A DNA stretch of 64,000 nt from Brasilonema angustatum HA4187-MV1 (GTDB lineage: Bacteria; Cyanobacteriota; Cyanobacteriia; Cyanobacteriales; Nostocaceae): positions 1-64,000 of the forward strand of contig JAHHGV010000033.1 of assembly GCA_019359695.1 (NCBI GenBank), read 5' to 3'. Below the pieces are notes generated by a model. The model had not been told where the DNA came from. It saw only the letters and a program-made list of their open reading frames with translations, and made no database searches. The position numbers were made by a program, and so were the translations under genes. This document shows, piece by piece, positions 1 to 9,100 of this stretch. Each line of letters opens with the position of its first letter. Within the stretch, counting starts at the first letter, position 1.

Positions 1-410
1 AAAATGCTTCCACAAAAACCTGAGCCTATTTTATTAGCCCAGATTTTTGCCAAGCTTTCTTCTCTCGGTCGTATTCACAATGCTTCTAGTACCGTTCCAG
101 CCTCGTAAATTGGCAAAGGTATTGTTACTATAACCACATTCTGTACAATAAATATTCTTTTGCATAGTTGTAATTTGTTTGATTTAGTCAGGCATAGACA
201 CAAATTTTTCCTTGAAAGTAGGTAGGCGTAATTAATTCGTAGATAGCAGTAGTGCGAGCGTCTCGCTCGCGGGCTATCCGGTCCCGAAGTCGCTACAACG
301 CGCTTAACCCGATGCCAGATACCTACGGAGGGAAACCCTCCTGCAGTACTGGCTCCGCAACGCGCAACTCTTGGCACTACATCTTATATTTAATTAAACC
401 TACTTACTAA
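1..410. other. Left-edge intergenic DNA with dispersed repeat
   Basis: No convincing gene. Around 240-375 lies a GC-rich dispersed repeat with the core GGGAAACCCTCCTGCAG at about 332-348; the same core recurs at about 42147. On the minus strand around 1-165 one frame reads CTECGY followed by basic residues and then tandem stops. This resembles a decayed zinc-ribbon such as the C-terminus of an IS605-type TnpB, but is too short to assign. The 100-codon open frame across the repeat is a by-product of its GC content. Confidence 0.5.
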
Positions 411-1457
411 CTAATTGATAGTTGCATTTCCACCTACTCTTCCCATGAACTTATTGTTATTACCAGTGACGTTCTGTACCACATTGTCATTACCGGATAT
501 AGTCTGATTAAAAGTGTTGACAGCCTTGGAAATAACTTCCTCGTCTGACTGCATCAAACGAGTTATCTGGGCAGCCAAGGTTTTATCTTCATCCAGCAAC
601 TTTTTGAGTTGCTTTTGAAATATATCCAAAGCATCCGTATCACTGGGAGAGTTAACTAACTCTTCTGCTGCCCCTTTTGCCATCGGCTTTGTTTCCACCT
701 TTGGTTGCAGTAAAGCCCAGACTGATTTTGCCTTTGTCCATACATCTTCGCCTAACTTTTGAGAAGCTCCTTCCACTGCCTTATTACCCACAGTCATTAA
801 AAATGGTAGGCAGGGTGCTAAAAATTTAACTAGTATTGCTATATCCATTGGTTTATATGGTTTTTCTTTAGTTTTTGTTTGAATAACTGGAATTTGCGCT
901 TCAGAAAGGTCTTCTAGTTGAATTGCAAGCTTACCTTCCTCAAAGGCCCTTTGAAACACATCTTGATTATCTGAAGTTGGGTAGCCCAATCCATCGTAAA
1001 AACCAATTGCAAATTTGATCGCAGCCTTATCCCCAATCGGCTGATTCATCCCAATTGCATAATTAATGTATTCGCTAATTGCAATAGCTGGTTTAGCAGA
1101 ATAACAGGCATTAAGCAGTACGCATTCTACATGATCTGCGTGCAACTTAAACAGTGATACTAGTCCGGATGCTGAGACGGGCTTGTTTTCTCCCCCGTCG
1201 TCGTCTTCTAACAGCAAGCTGCCATCTTCCAGCCCGTGTCCACAAAAGTGAACGATTTGGGGTTGTTCTTCTGCAATAGCGCGGCGGATATCAGTCGGGC
1301 GCACAGCAGTCCTGAGCGTAATCTTGAATAAATCCCGCTTTACACCACGTCGGATAGCTTCTTCAATTAAGCGAATTTCCTTATCCAAGCGCAATCCCTG
1401 GGGAATTGCTGCCAGAATCAGGATTGTTTTGACACACACACCGTTACTTATAGGCAT
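411..1457 (-). CDS. CHAT domain (caspase-like) protein with Asn/Gly-rich C-terminal tail
   Basis: A 348-residue protein. The N-terminal half is a CHAT/caspase-fold peptidase domain: the strand TILILAAIP, then HFCGHG (catalytic His about residue 74) and LLNACYS (catalytic Cys about residue 118), the expected His-Cys dyad spacing. A stretch near 205-225 is hydrophobic enough to touch a membrane. The last 30 residues (TISGNDNVVQNVTGNNN and onward) form an Asn-Gly pattern of the kind seen at the ends of effector-associated cyanobacterial proteins. Family members are candidate regulated-proteolysis or cell-death effectors, cleaving after a basic or other fixed residue. The substrate is unknown. 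It is monocistronic, with no strong ribosome binding site before the ATG. I am sure of the CHAT domain, less so of the role. Confidence 0.85.
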   Translation of the reverse strand: MPISNGVCVKTILILAAIPQGLRLDKEIRLIEEAIRRGVKRDLFKITLRTAVRPTDIRRAIAEEQPQIVHFCGHGLEDGSLLLEDDDGGENKPVSASGLVSLFKLHADHVECVLLNACYSAKPAIAISEYINYAIGMNQPIGDKAAIKFAIGFYDGLGYPTSDNQDVFQRAFEEGKLAIQLEDLSEAQIPVIQTKTKEKPYKPMDIAILVKFLAPCLPFLMTVGNKAVEGASQKLGEDVWTKAKSVWALLQPKVETKPMAKGAAEELVNSPSDTDALDIFQKQLKKLLDEDKTLAAQITRLMQSDEEVISKAVNTFNQTISGNDNVVQNVTGNNNKFMGRVGGNATIN

Positions 1458-1650
1458 AGAATAGGCATGGAAAAAGGGTTAGTTATGATGCAGAAGATAT
1501 ACTAATGAGTTATGAGCACATGATACTTCTTCAACAGAAATATTATGCATTCCAGAATATTTCTCCCACATTTGGCAGGTTAATTAGCAAAAGAAATAAT
1601 ATTTACGACAAGCAGTACCAAAAAACTGTAGAATTCAACATCGTTCCTCA

Positions 1651-1763
1651 CTAAGGTTGGAAATTGGTTTCAAGGAGGCGATCCATAGCCTCGATGCGTT
1701 CTGCAACTGCTTGCAGTGATTTGAGTGCTCTGCCATCTTTGTCGCGTTCTAAAGATGCTCAAA
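1651..1763 (-). pseudogene. Remnant of a small gene (C-terminal fragment)
   Basis: Directly downstream of the 128-residue membrane protein, one minus-strand frame reads ERDKDGRALKSLQAVAERIE and ends MDRLLETNFQP before a stop at 1651. It has the look of a conserved amphipathic C-terminal helix (PspB-like proteins end in a comparable way), but it has no start and stops lie upstream. It may be the broken second gene of the pair or a frameshifted tail of the neighbour. Assignment is inference only. Confidence 0.3.
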
Positions 1764-1810
1764 CAATGTCTACCGTCGCTTGCGGGAAAACCAATTAGCA
1801 GGAACACCAA

Positions 1811-2197
1811 TCAATCCGTTGCAAAGCGCATCAACTTCCTTACATCATCGATTGGCAATCGTAACTCTTTGCTAATTGCTGCTTCCAATGCGCTAAGTTG
1901 TGTGACCGGAAATTCAAATTCTAGTTCTTTTAGGGCTTTGGAAGCTGTCTTGACTCTGACTCTAGAAACACCTTGATGCTTTTTGATTTGAACTGTGATT
2001 GATAGTACAAGTGTTGGGGACTGCTTTGCTGATAATGTCTCAACCTTCAACGGATTCGTTGATTGACGAGAGCGCAACAATATGCTATCAATCACAAATC
2101 CACTCCCCACCCAAAAAGTCAATCCAAGCAGTGGTAGGAGTAGCCAAAACTCTAATCCCAAAGAACGTAAAATTTTAAACCATCGGGATTGGAGCAT
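1811..2197 (-). CDS. Small single-pass membrane protein, unknown function
   Basis: A 128-residue protein with a hydrophobic segment at about residues 15-40 (LGLEFWLLLPLLGLTFWVGS) followed by a soluble domain rich in charged residues (VQIKKHQGVSRVRVKTASKA). The second half is probably cytoplasmic or periplasmic; orientation cannot be told. It is transcribed divergently from rppA, with only 72 bases between the two start codons, so a shared control region is likely. I do not recognise a named family. The length, codon use and clean frame argue for a real gene. A decayed coding fragment follows it downstream. Confidence 0.65.
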   Translation of the reverse strand: MLQSRWFKILRSLGLEFWLLLPLLGLTFWVGSGFVIDSILLRSRQSTNPLKVETLSAKQSPTLVLSITVQIKKHQGVSRVRVKTASKALKELEFEFPVTQLSALEAAISKELRLPIDDVRKLMRFATD

Positions 2198-2269
2198 AAA
2201 TTAACTAAGTTCACTTTACAGATATTACGCGCACTAGGATAAAGAAAAAACAACAGCAGCGATCACCCT

Positions 2270-2947
2270 ATGTTAATTTTACTGGTGGAAGATGACCCAG
2301 CCCAATTAGAACCACTGCGAGCTGCGCTGACTAAAGCAGGACATATTATTGATGCGATAGAAGATGGACAAACAGCCCAATGGCTCTTATCTCAAAAAGA
2401 TTATGACTTGTTGATTTTAGACTGGATGCTTCCTAAAGTCAGTGGCGTTGACCTTTGTCGGGAATATCGACTAGCGCTTAAAACTGCCCCAGTACTAATA
2501 CTAACTGCTAAGGATACGACATCAGATAAAGTTTATGGTTTAGATGCTGGAGCAGATGATTATCTGGTAAAACCAGTTGATATTGTCGAACTGCTAGCAC
2601 GGGTGAGAGCTTTGAGAAGACGCTCCCCACTTTGGCAAGGAGACAAACTTACTTTGGCAGATTTAAATCTGGATTTGAATAACCTGACTATTGAGCGAAA
2701 TCAATTCACAGCTCAATTATCTGGTCGAGAATTTCAACTGATGGAGTACTTGATGCGCCATCCTCGTCAAATTCTATCTCACAATCAAATAGAACAGGCT
2801 CTTTGGGGATGGGGCACAGAACCAGAAAGTAATGCTGTGACAACACTGGTGCGCCGACTGCGACAGCGTCTGCAAACGGTTGGAGCAAAAGATTGGCTAG
2901 AAAATGTTTATGCTATGGGTTATCGGCTTGATGCGCCCGAAAGATGA
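2270..2947 (+). CDS. rppA: Two-component response regulator RppA (OmpR/PhoB type)
   Basis: A 225-residue OmpR-class regulator. The receiver domain (1-120) has the acidic pair in LVEDD, the phospho-acceptor Asp51 in LLILDWMLPK, the Thr of LTAKDT and the Lys of LVKP. The C-terminal winged helix (130-222) contains LSGREFQLMEYLMRHPRQIL and the recognition-helix segment VTTLVRRLRQRL. It pairs with the histidine kinase 34 bases downstream. In Synechocystis the homologous pair (RppA/RppB, also called NrsR/NrsS) responds to nickel and to redox and controls a metal-efflux operon and photosynthesis genes. The same wiring here is inference; the likely targets are the adjacent DUF6152/DUF6644 genes. Confidence 0.9.
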   Translation: MLILLVEDDPAQLEPLRAALTKAGHIIDAIEDGQTAQWLLSQKDYDLLILDWMLPKVSGVDLCREYRLALKTAPVLILTAKDTTSDKVYGLDAGADDYLVKPVDIVELLARVRALRRRSPLWQGDKLTLADLNLDLNNLTIERNQFTAQLSGREFQLMEYLMRHPRQILSHNQIEQALWGWGTEPESNAVTTLVRRLRQRLQTVGAKDWLENVYAMGYRLDAPER

Positions 2948-2981
2948 GATGGGGTACCTCTTGTTTGACTCTTGACTAATT

Positions 2982-4265
2982 ATGTTTGTTCGTAGTCGTC
3001 GCAATTTGGCATACTTATTTACAATATCGATGGGGAGCATCCTCATTACATTTGCTGGTATAGCATATTACTTCGTTGTTCAACAGCAGCTTCAAGCTTT
3101 TGACGACAGACTTTATTCTGATAGCAAAGCTATTGCCAGAACTCCACTGTACAAGCTGTATAACAAACGAGCGCAGTTTGAGCGAAGAGATAATCCAATT
3201 TTTGGTGAGACACTACCACCAATTAATAATGACTTGGCGTATATTCGGTTGTACAAATTCAATGGGGAATTAGTTGATTCTACTGGTATGTCTGGTTCAA
3301 AAAAATTAACTGTTGCTCCTGGTTTTCAAACTATTCAAATCACTCAGAAGAATCGCAATGGAGTTTTTACTACCAAAGAATGGTTACGTGAACTAACCTT
3401 ACCTGTTATACAAGAAAATATGTTAATTGGGTATATTCAAGTTGCTGTTTCTCTGACTCCTGTGCGTGAAAACTTGAATCGGGCAAGGTTATTTTTGACA
3501 ATTGGTTTACCAGTAACTTTAGGCACGATAGGTATTACTGGTTGGTTTTTAGGGGGACTTGCAATGCAACCAACTCGTCGGGCATACGAACAACTACAAC
3601 GCTTCACTGCTGATGCTTCCCATGAGTTACGCGCTCCCGTGGCTGCTATTTTAAGTAATGCACAAGTGGCTTTGATGCCTCCACAGGATGAATTAGAGCA
3701 GCGTTTTCGTCTAGAAAATATTACGGAGATTGCTAAATCAATGAGCAATCTCATTAATAATCTGTTGTTTCTTGCTCGTCAGGATGGACCGTTAGATAAT
3801 GCAACATTGAAGAGTATAGACCTTGTTGGACTACTACAACCTATAGTCCAAGAGTATCAGCAACTAGCAGTTGCACAAAATCTCAATTTTACTTCTCACT
3901 TACCTGAGTCACCTGTTACCCTAAAAGCCGATTCAGATTTGTTAAAACAGGCGATTGTAAATTTACTTAGCAATGCTTTTAAGTACACCCTTGAGGATGG
4001 TACAGTAGCACTAAAACTCTTGATACAATCTCACAGAGCTATTATTCAGGTAGAAGATAATGGCATTGGCATTCCCGAAGAAGATTTACCCCATATCTTT
4101 GAACGGTTTTATCGCGTAGATACAGCGCGATCGCGTCAAACGGGTGGCTTTGGTTTAGGACTGGCGATCGCCCAACAAATTGTGCAGGCACACCGAGGAC
4201 AGATTATTGCCAAGAGTCTTTTTGGGCAAGGTTCAACCTTTCAAATTGAACTACCTCAAAAGTAG
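2982..4265 (+). CDS. rppB: Sensor histidine kinase RppB
   Basis: A 427-residue membrane histidine kinase. Transmembrane segment 1 is at about 10-33 and segment 2 at about 165-190, enclosing a periplasmic sensor loop of about 130 residues. The HisKA domain carries the phosphorylated His214 in [13 protein letters not shown], followed by an N box (LLSNAFKYT), a G1 box ([13 protein letters not shown]) and a G2 box ([10 protein letters not shown]). All catalytic motifs are intact. It lies just downstream of rppA, a standard operon. The loop has no obvious Cys or His metal cluster, so the signal cannot be read from sequence. Confidence 0.9.
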   Translation: MFVRSRRNLAYLFTISMGSILITFAGIAYYFVVQQQLQAFDDRLYSDSKAIARTPLYKLYNKRAQFERRDNPIFGETLPPINNDLAYIRLYKFNGELVDSTGMSGSKKLTVAPGFQTIQITQKNRNGVFTTKEWLRELTLPVIQENMLIGYIQVAVSLTPVRENLNRARLFLTIGLPVTLGTIGITGWFLGGLAMQPTRRAYEQLQRFTADASHELRAPVAAILSNAQVALMPPQDELEQRFRLENITEIAKSMSNLINNLLFLARQDGPLDNATLKSIDLVGLLQPIVQEYQQLAVAQNLNFTSHLPESPVTLKADSDLLKQAIVNLLSNAFKYTLEDGTVALKLLIQSHRAIIQVEDNGIGIPEEDLPHIFERFYRVDTARSRQTGGFGLGLAIAQQIVQAHRGQIIAKSLFGQGSTFQIELPQK

Positions 4266-4511
4266 AGCGGATAAGAAATTCAATTTTTTTTCCTACCTGG
4301 CAAGGACTGACATTTTTTTGTCATACTTGTCCATCACACTAAGAGATAACAAGAATATCACGGTTCTGTTATATGATGTCTAGTTTCTCATCCACAATGA
4401 CTATAAAATCCCACCTCTAATCCTCCACGCTTGCGGTAAAAAGTGCTATAGGCGAAGTGGGGTTATTGAACACACTTAGATTCTTTCACAAAACTTAGCA
4501 CCGCCAAACGT

Positions 4512-4895
4512 ATGATTGCAAAGCGCTCTCGGTTATTTCCGACACTCATAGTTACCGTAGTTGCGAGTCTTGGTTTTGCTGGAGAGGTAGCAGCACACCA
4601 CGGCTATGACACAACCTATGATGTCGGACATCCACGGACAATCACAGGGGTGATTAAAGCAGTGAGATATGCGAATCCTCACATTCGTATGCAGCTTCAA
4701 ACAACTGGAAACTTAAGGCAAGTTTGGAGAATTGATTTGCCATCACCAACCCAAGCACAACGACGAGGATTAACCCGAAGCTTTCTGAAGGTAGGAGCAA
4801 CTGCAACTGTGGTAGGATGGCCCGCTTATGATGGTTCCAACGAAATGGGCGCGTCGCAAATCACAATTGGTGGAAAGACTGTGCAGGTGAACTGA
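4512..4895 (+). CDS. DUF6152 family exported protein (copy 1)
   Basis: A 127-residue protein with a signal peptide (basic start, then LIVTVVASLGFAG) and likely cleavage before HHGYDTTYD, so the mature chain would begin His-His-Gly. The rest is a small beta-rich domain with the family signature NPH (ANPHIRMQL) and a repeated pattern ending GASQITIGGKTVQVN. It is probably periplasmic. A paralogue follows after 42 bases. Family function is not established. The N-terminal His-His suggests metal binding, an inference that fits the neighbouring RppA/RppB pair. Confidence 0.8.
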   Translation: MIAKRSRLFPTLIVTVVASLGFAGEVAAHHGYDTTYDVGHPRTITGVIKAVRYANPHIRMQLQTTGNLRQVWRIDLPSPTQAQRRGLTRSFLKVGATATVVGWPAYDGSNEMGASQITIGGKTVQVN

Positions 4896-4937
4896 GCAAA
4901 ACAGTACGAAACTTAACAAAAGCAGGGGAATCGAATT

Positions 4938-5345
4938 ATGGATGATCAGCAACAGGCAGACAAAGCCATGCTCAAAAAAAGTTTTGTGCAGGCTGCACTG
5001 ACTGCGGCAACAATTGCAACTTTTTTAGCTTCTGGAACTGAAAGTGCTAGCGCACACCACGGCTGGAGTGAGTACAACAACGAGCAAACACTCAATCTGA
5101 CTGGAAAAATCCAGAATGTGAAGTACGATAATCCACACACCACAATAGAAGTGAAAACAGATGATAATAAAGTATGGCAAGCAGTCCTAGCACCACCTGC
5201 CCGATTGCAAAGACGTGGGTTAGCCCAAGGCTCTTTGCAGGTTGGACAGCGAGTGAGATTAGTAGGATACCCTCATCGCACTGAAACCAGTGAAATGAGA
5301 GCAGAGCGAATCACTATAGGTAAACAAACAGTAGAACTACGCTGA
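4938..5345 (+). CDS. DUF6152 family exported protein (copy 2)
   Basis: A 135-residue paralogue of the gene just upstream. The more natural start may be the internal Met at residue 11 (MLKKSFVQAA, position 4968), which leaves a standard signal peptide. Cleavage after SASA would expose HHGWSEY, again a His-His-Gly N-terminus. It shares with copy 1 the TG-I--V-Y-NPH block, the QRRGL block and the closing ITIG--TVE. The stop codon overlaps the start of the DUF6644 gene by one base (TGATG), so the two are translationally coupled. Confidence 0.8.
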   Translation: MDDQQQADKAMLKKSFVQAALTAATIATFLASGTESASAHHGWSEYNNEQTLNLTGKIQNVKYDNPHTTIEVKTDDNKVWQAVLAPPARLQRRGLAQGSLQVGQRVRLVGYPHRTETSEMRAERITIGKQTVELR

Positions 5346-5836
5346 TGAACCTTGCTGATACAAGCTGGTGGTTGTGGTTGGAAAACAGTGCCTTGTCCTC
5401 AACAATTCGCCAGTGGCTATGGCTTTACCCAATGATCGAAACAACACATATTCTTGGTTTAGCCATTGTCTTTGGCTCAATTGCTCTGTTCGATTTCAGG
5501 TTACTTGGTTTCTCCCGTCACCTGTTGGTAACAGATATGGCACGATACCTCTTGCCCTGGGCTTACCCAAGTTTTGCGGTTGTCGTGCTATCAGGTTTTC
5601 TCCTGTTTGCAGTAGATGCAACCGAAATAGCAGCAAATCCAGCTTTTCGTCTGAAGCTTCTGCTATTGTGTGCCACCGGGATGAATGCGGTTTTTTTTCA
5701 TGGAGTGGCTTTGAAATCCGTTAAGTTTTGGAACCGGGGTGTGAAACCTCCAGTAGTGGTTAGGGCGATCGCCGTCATTTCCCTTGTGCTTTGGACTGGT
5801 GTGATTATTTGTGGTCGCCTCATTGCATACGTTTAA
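5345..5836 (+). CDS. DUF6644 family membrane protein
   Basis: A 163-residue integral membrane protein with four or five hydrophobic helices (about 25-50, 68-88, 100-120, 135-160). The conserved early His in MIETTHILGLAIVFGSIALF and further His in NAVFFHGVALK could bind heme or metal within the membrane. It is coupled to the preceding DUF6152 gene by a one-base overlap. DUF6152 and DUF6644 genes often travel together, which points to one membrane-plus-periplasm system. The biochemical role is unknown. Confidence 0.8.
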   Translation: MNLADTSWWLWLENSALSSTIRQWLWLYPMIETTHILGLAIVFGSIALFDFRLLGFSRHLLVTDMARYLLPWAYPSFAVVVLSGFLLFAVDATEIAANPAFRLKLLLLCATGMNAVFFHGVALKSVKFWNRGVKPPVVVRAIAVISLVLWTGVIICGRLIAYV

Positions 5837-5907
5837 CAGTTATCAGTTGTCAATTGTTTACTGTTTACTGATTTAAAAATCTGCGATTTATAGCTGTAAA
5901 TACAAAG

Positions 5908-7188
5908 GTGACGAACACGAAATTTCCATCAATTCTTTTATTAAACACAAAAGCAAAATTATGGTTACAAACTGCGCTTGTAGCTGTTTTGGTCGGACTT
6001 CCCACGGCTTGCGTTGCACAACAGTCAAATCGTGCCAGAGAACTTACCCAGTCTCAAGCTGTCGTTGATGCTCAGGAGTCCAACCGCACTTTTGCAGATG
6101 TGCAAACTTTAGTAAATTTTGGTCCGCGAGTGGCTGGGACACCAGTCATGGAAAAGGCAAGCGCTTATCTGATTGATGAGTATCGCAAAGCTGGCTATGT
6201 GACTGAAGTCCAAACTTTTACTTATCCCAAATTTCAAGACTTAGGCTCAAATTTGACTGTTGATGGAGCGACAGTTGAGGGTAAAGCGCTCAATGGTACA
6301 GTTCCTGGAAAATTAAATGCGCCACTGGTAGCGGTTCCTAATGTTGGACGCGAAGCTGATTTTGCTGATGTCAATGTCAAGGGGGCTATTGCTATTCTCC
6401 GGCGCGGTGAAATTCGTTTTTCTGAAAAAGCGAAAAATGCCTTTGCTGCTGGGGCTGTTGGTTTGGTGATTGTCAACAATCAAGCAGGGGATGTGTACGG
6501 GACACTTGGTGAGGAGGTAAAAATTCCTGTCCTGGCGCTTTCTGGTAAGCAAGGAAATCCCTTAATTCAACGTGTGCAAAGCGTACCCCTGAATATCAGT
6601 TTGAATGTGAACGCCCAACGACGTGTTGTCACAGGGCGTAATATTATAGCACATCTTAAAGGTGTAACTGCGCCCAAAATTATTCTTGGTGGGCATTACG
6701 ACTCAGTACCTGGTTCTCCAGGAGCAAACGATAATGCTTCAGGAACAGCAGTTGTCCTGGCTGTTGCCCGTAATCTTTCTAGTACGCCAACTGCTCGTCA
6801 AGCCTGGTTCATCGCCTTTGATGGTGAAGAAGACGGGCTGCACGGTTCGCGAGCTTTTGTTAATGGGGCTAACTCACAGTTTCTTTCTGGGCTGAAAGCT
6901 ATGGTCAATTTCGATATGGTTGGCGTGAACGAGCAGTTAGGGATTGGTGGTACGTCATCTTTAACAAGATTTGCACGAAATGTTGATCCACAAGTGAAAA
7001 CCTTTGGCTCTTTTGGCGGTAGCGATCACGCATCGTTTGCTAAAAAGGGTGTGCCAGTCATGTTCTTCTACCGGGGTCAGGAGCCGAACTACCACACACA
7101 AAATGATAAAAAGGTAGACCCAAAACTATTAAATGAAACAACTCAAGTAGCGCTGAATATTGTTAAGCGAATTGTTAACGCTAACTAG
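5908..7188 (+). CDS. M28 family zinc aminopeptidase with PA domain, exported
   Basis: A 426-residue protein with a GTG start and a signal sequence (about 18-37). A protease-associated insert (about 115-240) is followed by the M28 zinc peptidase domain. Metal ligands are visible: His263 in GGHYDSV, Asp275 in GANDNASG, Glu308 with catalytic Glu307 in FDGEEDG, Asp336 in NFDMVG and His396 in NYHTQND. All are present, so it should be an active di-zinc exopeptidase outside the inner membrane. A PTAC segment near the signal end is a poor lipobox; ordinary cleavage near CVA-QQ is as likely. Confidence 0.9.
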   Translation: MTNTKFPSILLLNTKAKLWLQTALVAVLVGLPTACVAQQSNRARELTQSQAVVDAQESNRTFADVQTLVNFGPRVAGTPVMEKASAYLIDEYRKAGYVTEVQTFTYPKFQDLGSNLTVDGATVEGKALNGTVPGKLNAPLVAVPNVGREADFADVNVKGAIAILRRGEIRFSEKAKNAFAAGAVGLVIVNNQAGDVYGTLGEEVKIPVLALSGKQGNPLIQRVQSVPLNISLNVNAQRRVVTGRNIIAHLKGVTAPKIILGGHYDSVPGSPGANDNASGTAVVLAVARNLSSTPTARQAWFIAFDGEEDGLHGSRAFVNGANSQFLSGLKAMVNFDMVGVNEQLGIGGTSSLTRFARNVDPQVKTFGSFGGSDHASFAKKGVPVMFFYRGQEPNYHTQNDKKVDPKLLNETTQVALNIVKRIVNAN

Positions 7189-7263
7189 TTTTGTGGTTGA
7201 GGAAAACGGCGCTTGTCTCCAATGATTCTGTGTCAAACGATCCTCATTTATAGGAAATCTACA

Positions 7264-8055
7264 ATGTCCTCTGTTTTTTCTTTGAAGAAATCTCTCACTA
7301 GTTTGTCTTTGGTATCTTTTGGAGCTGCAACGGCTATGTTGGGGGCACATTTTATGCCTACAAATCCAGTACTGTCTCAGCAACCAATCGCTCAATTGCC
7401 TTCTGCACCAATTGGCAACACAGATACTAACTTTGTTACTTCTGCGGTAGAAAGAACCGGAGCTGCTGTGGTGCGGATTGACTCTACGCGCACTTTAAGA
7501 AATCCATATACGAATGGTAGACGGGTGGCAAGAGGTACAGGTTCGGGGTTTATTATTAGGTCGAATGGTCTGATTCTGACAAATGCTCACGTTCTTGGTG
7601 GAGCAGATAGAGTGAGTGTAACTTTGAAAGACGGTCGTAGCTTCACAGGTCGAGTTTTAGGGCAAGATAGATCAACAGATGTGGCAGTAGTCCAAATACA
7701 GGCTAACAATCTTCCTGTGGTCAGTCTTGGTAATTCCGAGCAGTTGAAACCTGGAGAATGGGCGATCGCTATCGGTAACCCTCTAGGTTTAGACAACACT
7801 GTGACAGCCGGGATTATTAGTGGAACAGACCGTTCTAGCCGTGCCTTTGGTTCCCGAAATAGGGGAGTTGGATTTATCCAGACGGATGCTGCTATTAACC
7901 CTGGTAACTCAGGTGGACCACTGCTGAATCAACGAGGGCAAGTCATTGGTGTTAATACTGCTATTATTCAAGGTGCCCAAGGACTGGGATTTGCAATTCC
8001 GATTAACTTAGCGCAGCAAATTGCTAACCAATTGATTGCTCAGGCGGCGGCTTAA
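7264..8055 (+). CDS. HtrA/Deg-type serine protease lacking a PDZ domain
   Basis: A 263-residue S1C (trypsin-fold) protease. I prefer the ATG at 7264, which begins [10 protein letters not shown] with a good signal peptide; an upstream in-frame extension to 7213 is less likely. The catalytic triad is intact: His109 (LTNAHV), Asp139 (STDVAVVQ) and Ser216 (NPGNSGGP). The chain ends at the close of the protease barrel, whereas HhoA/HhoB/HtrA of cyanobacteria continue for about 100 residues with a PDZ domain. It probably acts in the periplasm or cell envelope on damaged proteins, with simpler control than classical Deg proteases. Confidence 0.9.
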   Translation: MSSVFSLKKSLTSLSLVSFGAATAMLGAHFMPTNPVLSQQPIAQLPSAPIGNTDTNFVTSAVERTGAAVVRIDSTRTLRNPYTNGRRVARGTGSGFIIRSNGLILTNAHVLGGADRVSVTLKDGRSFTGRVLGQDRSTDVAVVQIQANNLPVVSLGNSEQLKPGEWAIAIGNPLGLDNTVTAGIISGTDRSSRAFGSRNRGVGFIQTDAAINPGNSGGPLLNQRGQVIGVNTAIIQGAQGLGFAIPINLAQQIANQLIAQAAA

Positions 8056-8275
8056 TTGCTCCAGTTGTACAATGCAACTTGATGGAGTTTCAATCTGCTA
8101 CATGAATCCTCGCTGATTCATTCTGTGAATAAGGGCGCTGCCTCTCCTTTGCGCCCTACCCTGCACCGAAGCCCTCCGGGGATGACCTATGCCCTGCGGG
8201 CACGCTTGATTTTTCTATATTTGTTATTCAATGGGACAATAGTTCTTTGCAATTGTATTTTGTAATTAATTTTAG
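8056..8275. repeat. Dispersed GC-rich repeat and hairpin after the HtrA-type gene
   Basis: At about 8130-8155 there is a hairpin with arms AGGGCGC/GCGCCCT, possibly a terminator without a T-run. At 8167-8207 lies a GC-rich dispersed repeat (core GGGGATGACCTATGCCCTGC), which recurs in opposite orientation at about 63150-63185. No coding potential. Confidence 0.55.
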
Positions 8276-9052
8276 ATGACTACCCCTCTACAAGTTTTCG
8301 TCACTGGTGCAACCGGACGTACTGGTTCACTTGTTTGCCAAAAATTGCAACAACATCCCCAGCAGTTTACTCTTCGGGGATTTGCCCGTAAAAGTGAGAA
8401 AGTTCAGCAATTGTTTGGTACAAAGGATAACTTTTTCTTTGGCGATATCCGCGACCCAAAAACTCTCATAAAAGCGTTAGAAGGTTGTTCTAGCTTGGTT
8501 ATTCTCACCAGTGCGACTCCGCAGATGAAAGGAATGCCACAACCGGGGATACGTCCTGAGTTTACCTTTCCTAACGATGAAATACCGCAAGTAATTGACT
8601 ACCAGGGTCAGGTTAACCAAATTGATGCTGCAAAAGCATCTGGAGTGAATCATATTGTGCTGGTCGGTTCAATGGGTGGCACGAATGAAAATCATCCCCT
8701 TAACAGTCTTGGTAATGGCAACATCTTGATTTGGAAACGTAAGGCAGAACAGTATTTAATTGATTCTGGTATTGACTATACAATTATTCGCGCTGGGGGT
8801 CTATTAGACCAACCGGGAGGAAAACGAGAACTCCTGGTTGGTAAAAATGACAGCATGCTGATTAATCCACCAAATGGGATTCCCACTTCGATTCCGCGTG
8901 CAGATGTGGCAGAAGTGGTCGTGCAAGCTTTGTTGGAACCAAACGCTAGAAACAAGGCGTTTGACTTGATTTCTCAACCAGAAGACGCGCCTGGTACTGT
9001 AGTGACGACAGATTTTGTGGCTTTGTTTGCACAAACGACGCCTGGATTGTAG
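8276..9052 (+). CDS. Atypical SDR / NAD(P)-binding oxidoreductase
   Basis: A 258-residue Rossmann-fold protein. The N-terminal VTGATGRTGSLV is the Gly-rich nucleotide-binding turn of atypical short-chain dehydrogenases. A conserved acidic segment (FFFGDIRDPKTL) follows, then VLVGSMGG and the C-terminal DVAEVVVQALL helix. The Tyr-x3-Lys active site is not present in classical form, which is usual for the NmrA-like/At5g02240-like subgroup. The substrate is unknown. It is followed 20 bases after its stop by a 12-bp-stem hairpin. Confidence 0.85.
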   Translation: MTTPLQVFVTGATGRTGSLVCQKLQQHPQQFTLRGFARKSEKVQQLFGTKDNFFFGDIRDPKTLIKALEGCSSLVILTSATPQMKGMPQPGIRPEFTFPNDEIPQVIDYQGQVNQIDAAKASGVNHIVLVGSMGGTNENHPLNSLGNGNILIWKRKAEQYLIDSGIDYTIIRAGGLLDQPGGKRELLVGKNDSMLINPPNGIPTSIPRADVAEVVVQALLEPNARNKAFDLISQPEDAPGTVVTTDFVALFAQTTPGL

Positions 9053-9071
9053 TAAGCACAGTTGTCGTCTT

Positions 9072-9100
9072 CTGCATCAATCGTAACGCGATTGATGCAG
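9072..9100 (+). terminator. Perfect 12-bp stem hairpin after the SDR gene
   Basis: Arms CTGCATCAATCG and CGATTGATGCAG are perfectly complementary, with a five-base loop, beginning 20 bases after the SDR stop. No T-run follows, so it could be an mRNA 3'-end stabiliser or a weak terminator. Confidence 0.5.

Noticed and set aside
1-165. Possible TnpB (IS605) C-terminal zinc ribbon on the minus strand
   Set aside because: Only CTECGY is suggestive; the second Cys pair and the conserved Asp are not found and stops follow. Not enough to call a mobile element.
75-377. 100-codon minus-strand open frame at the left edge
   Set aside because: It runs through a GC-rich dispersed repeat, has low-complexity basic composition and no ribosome binding site.
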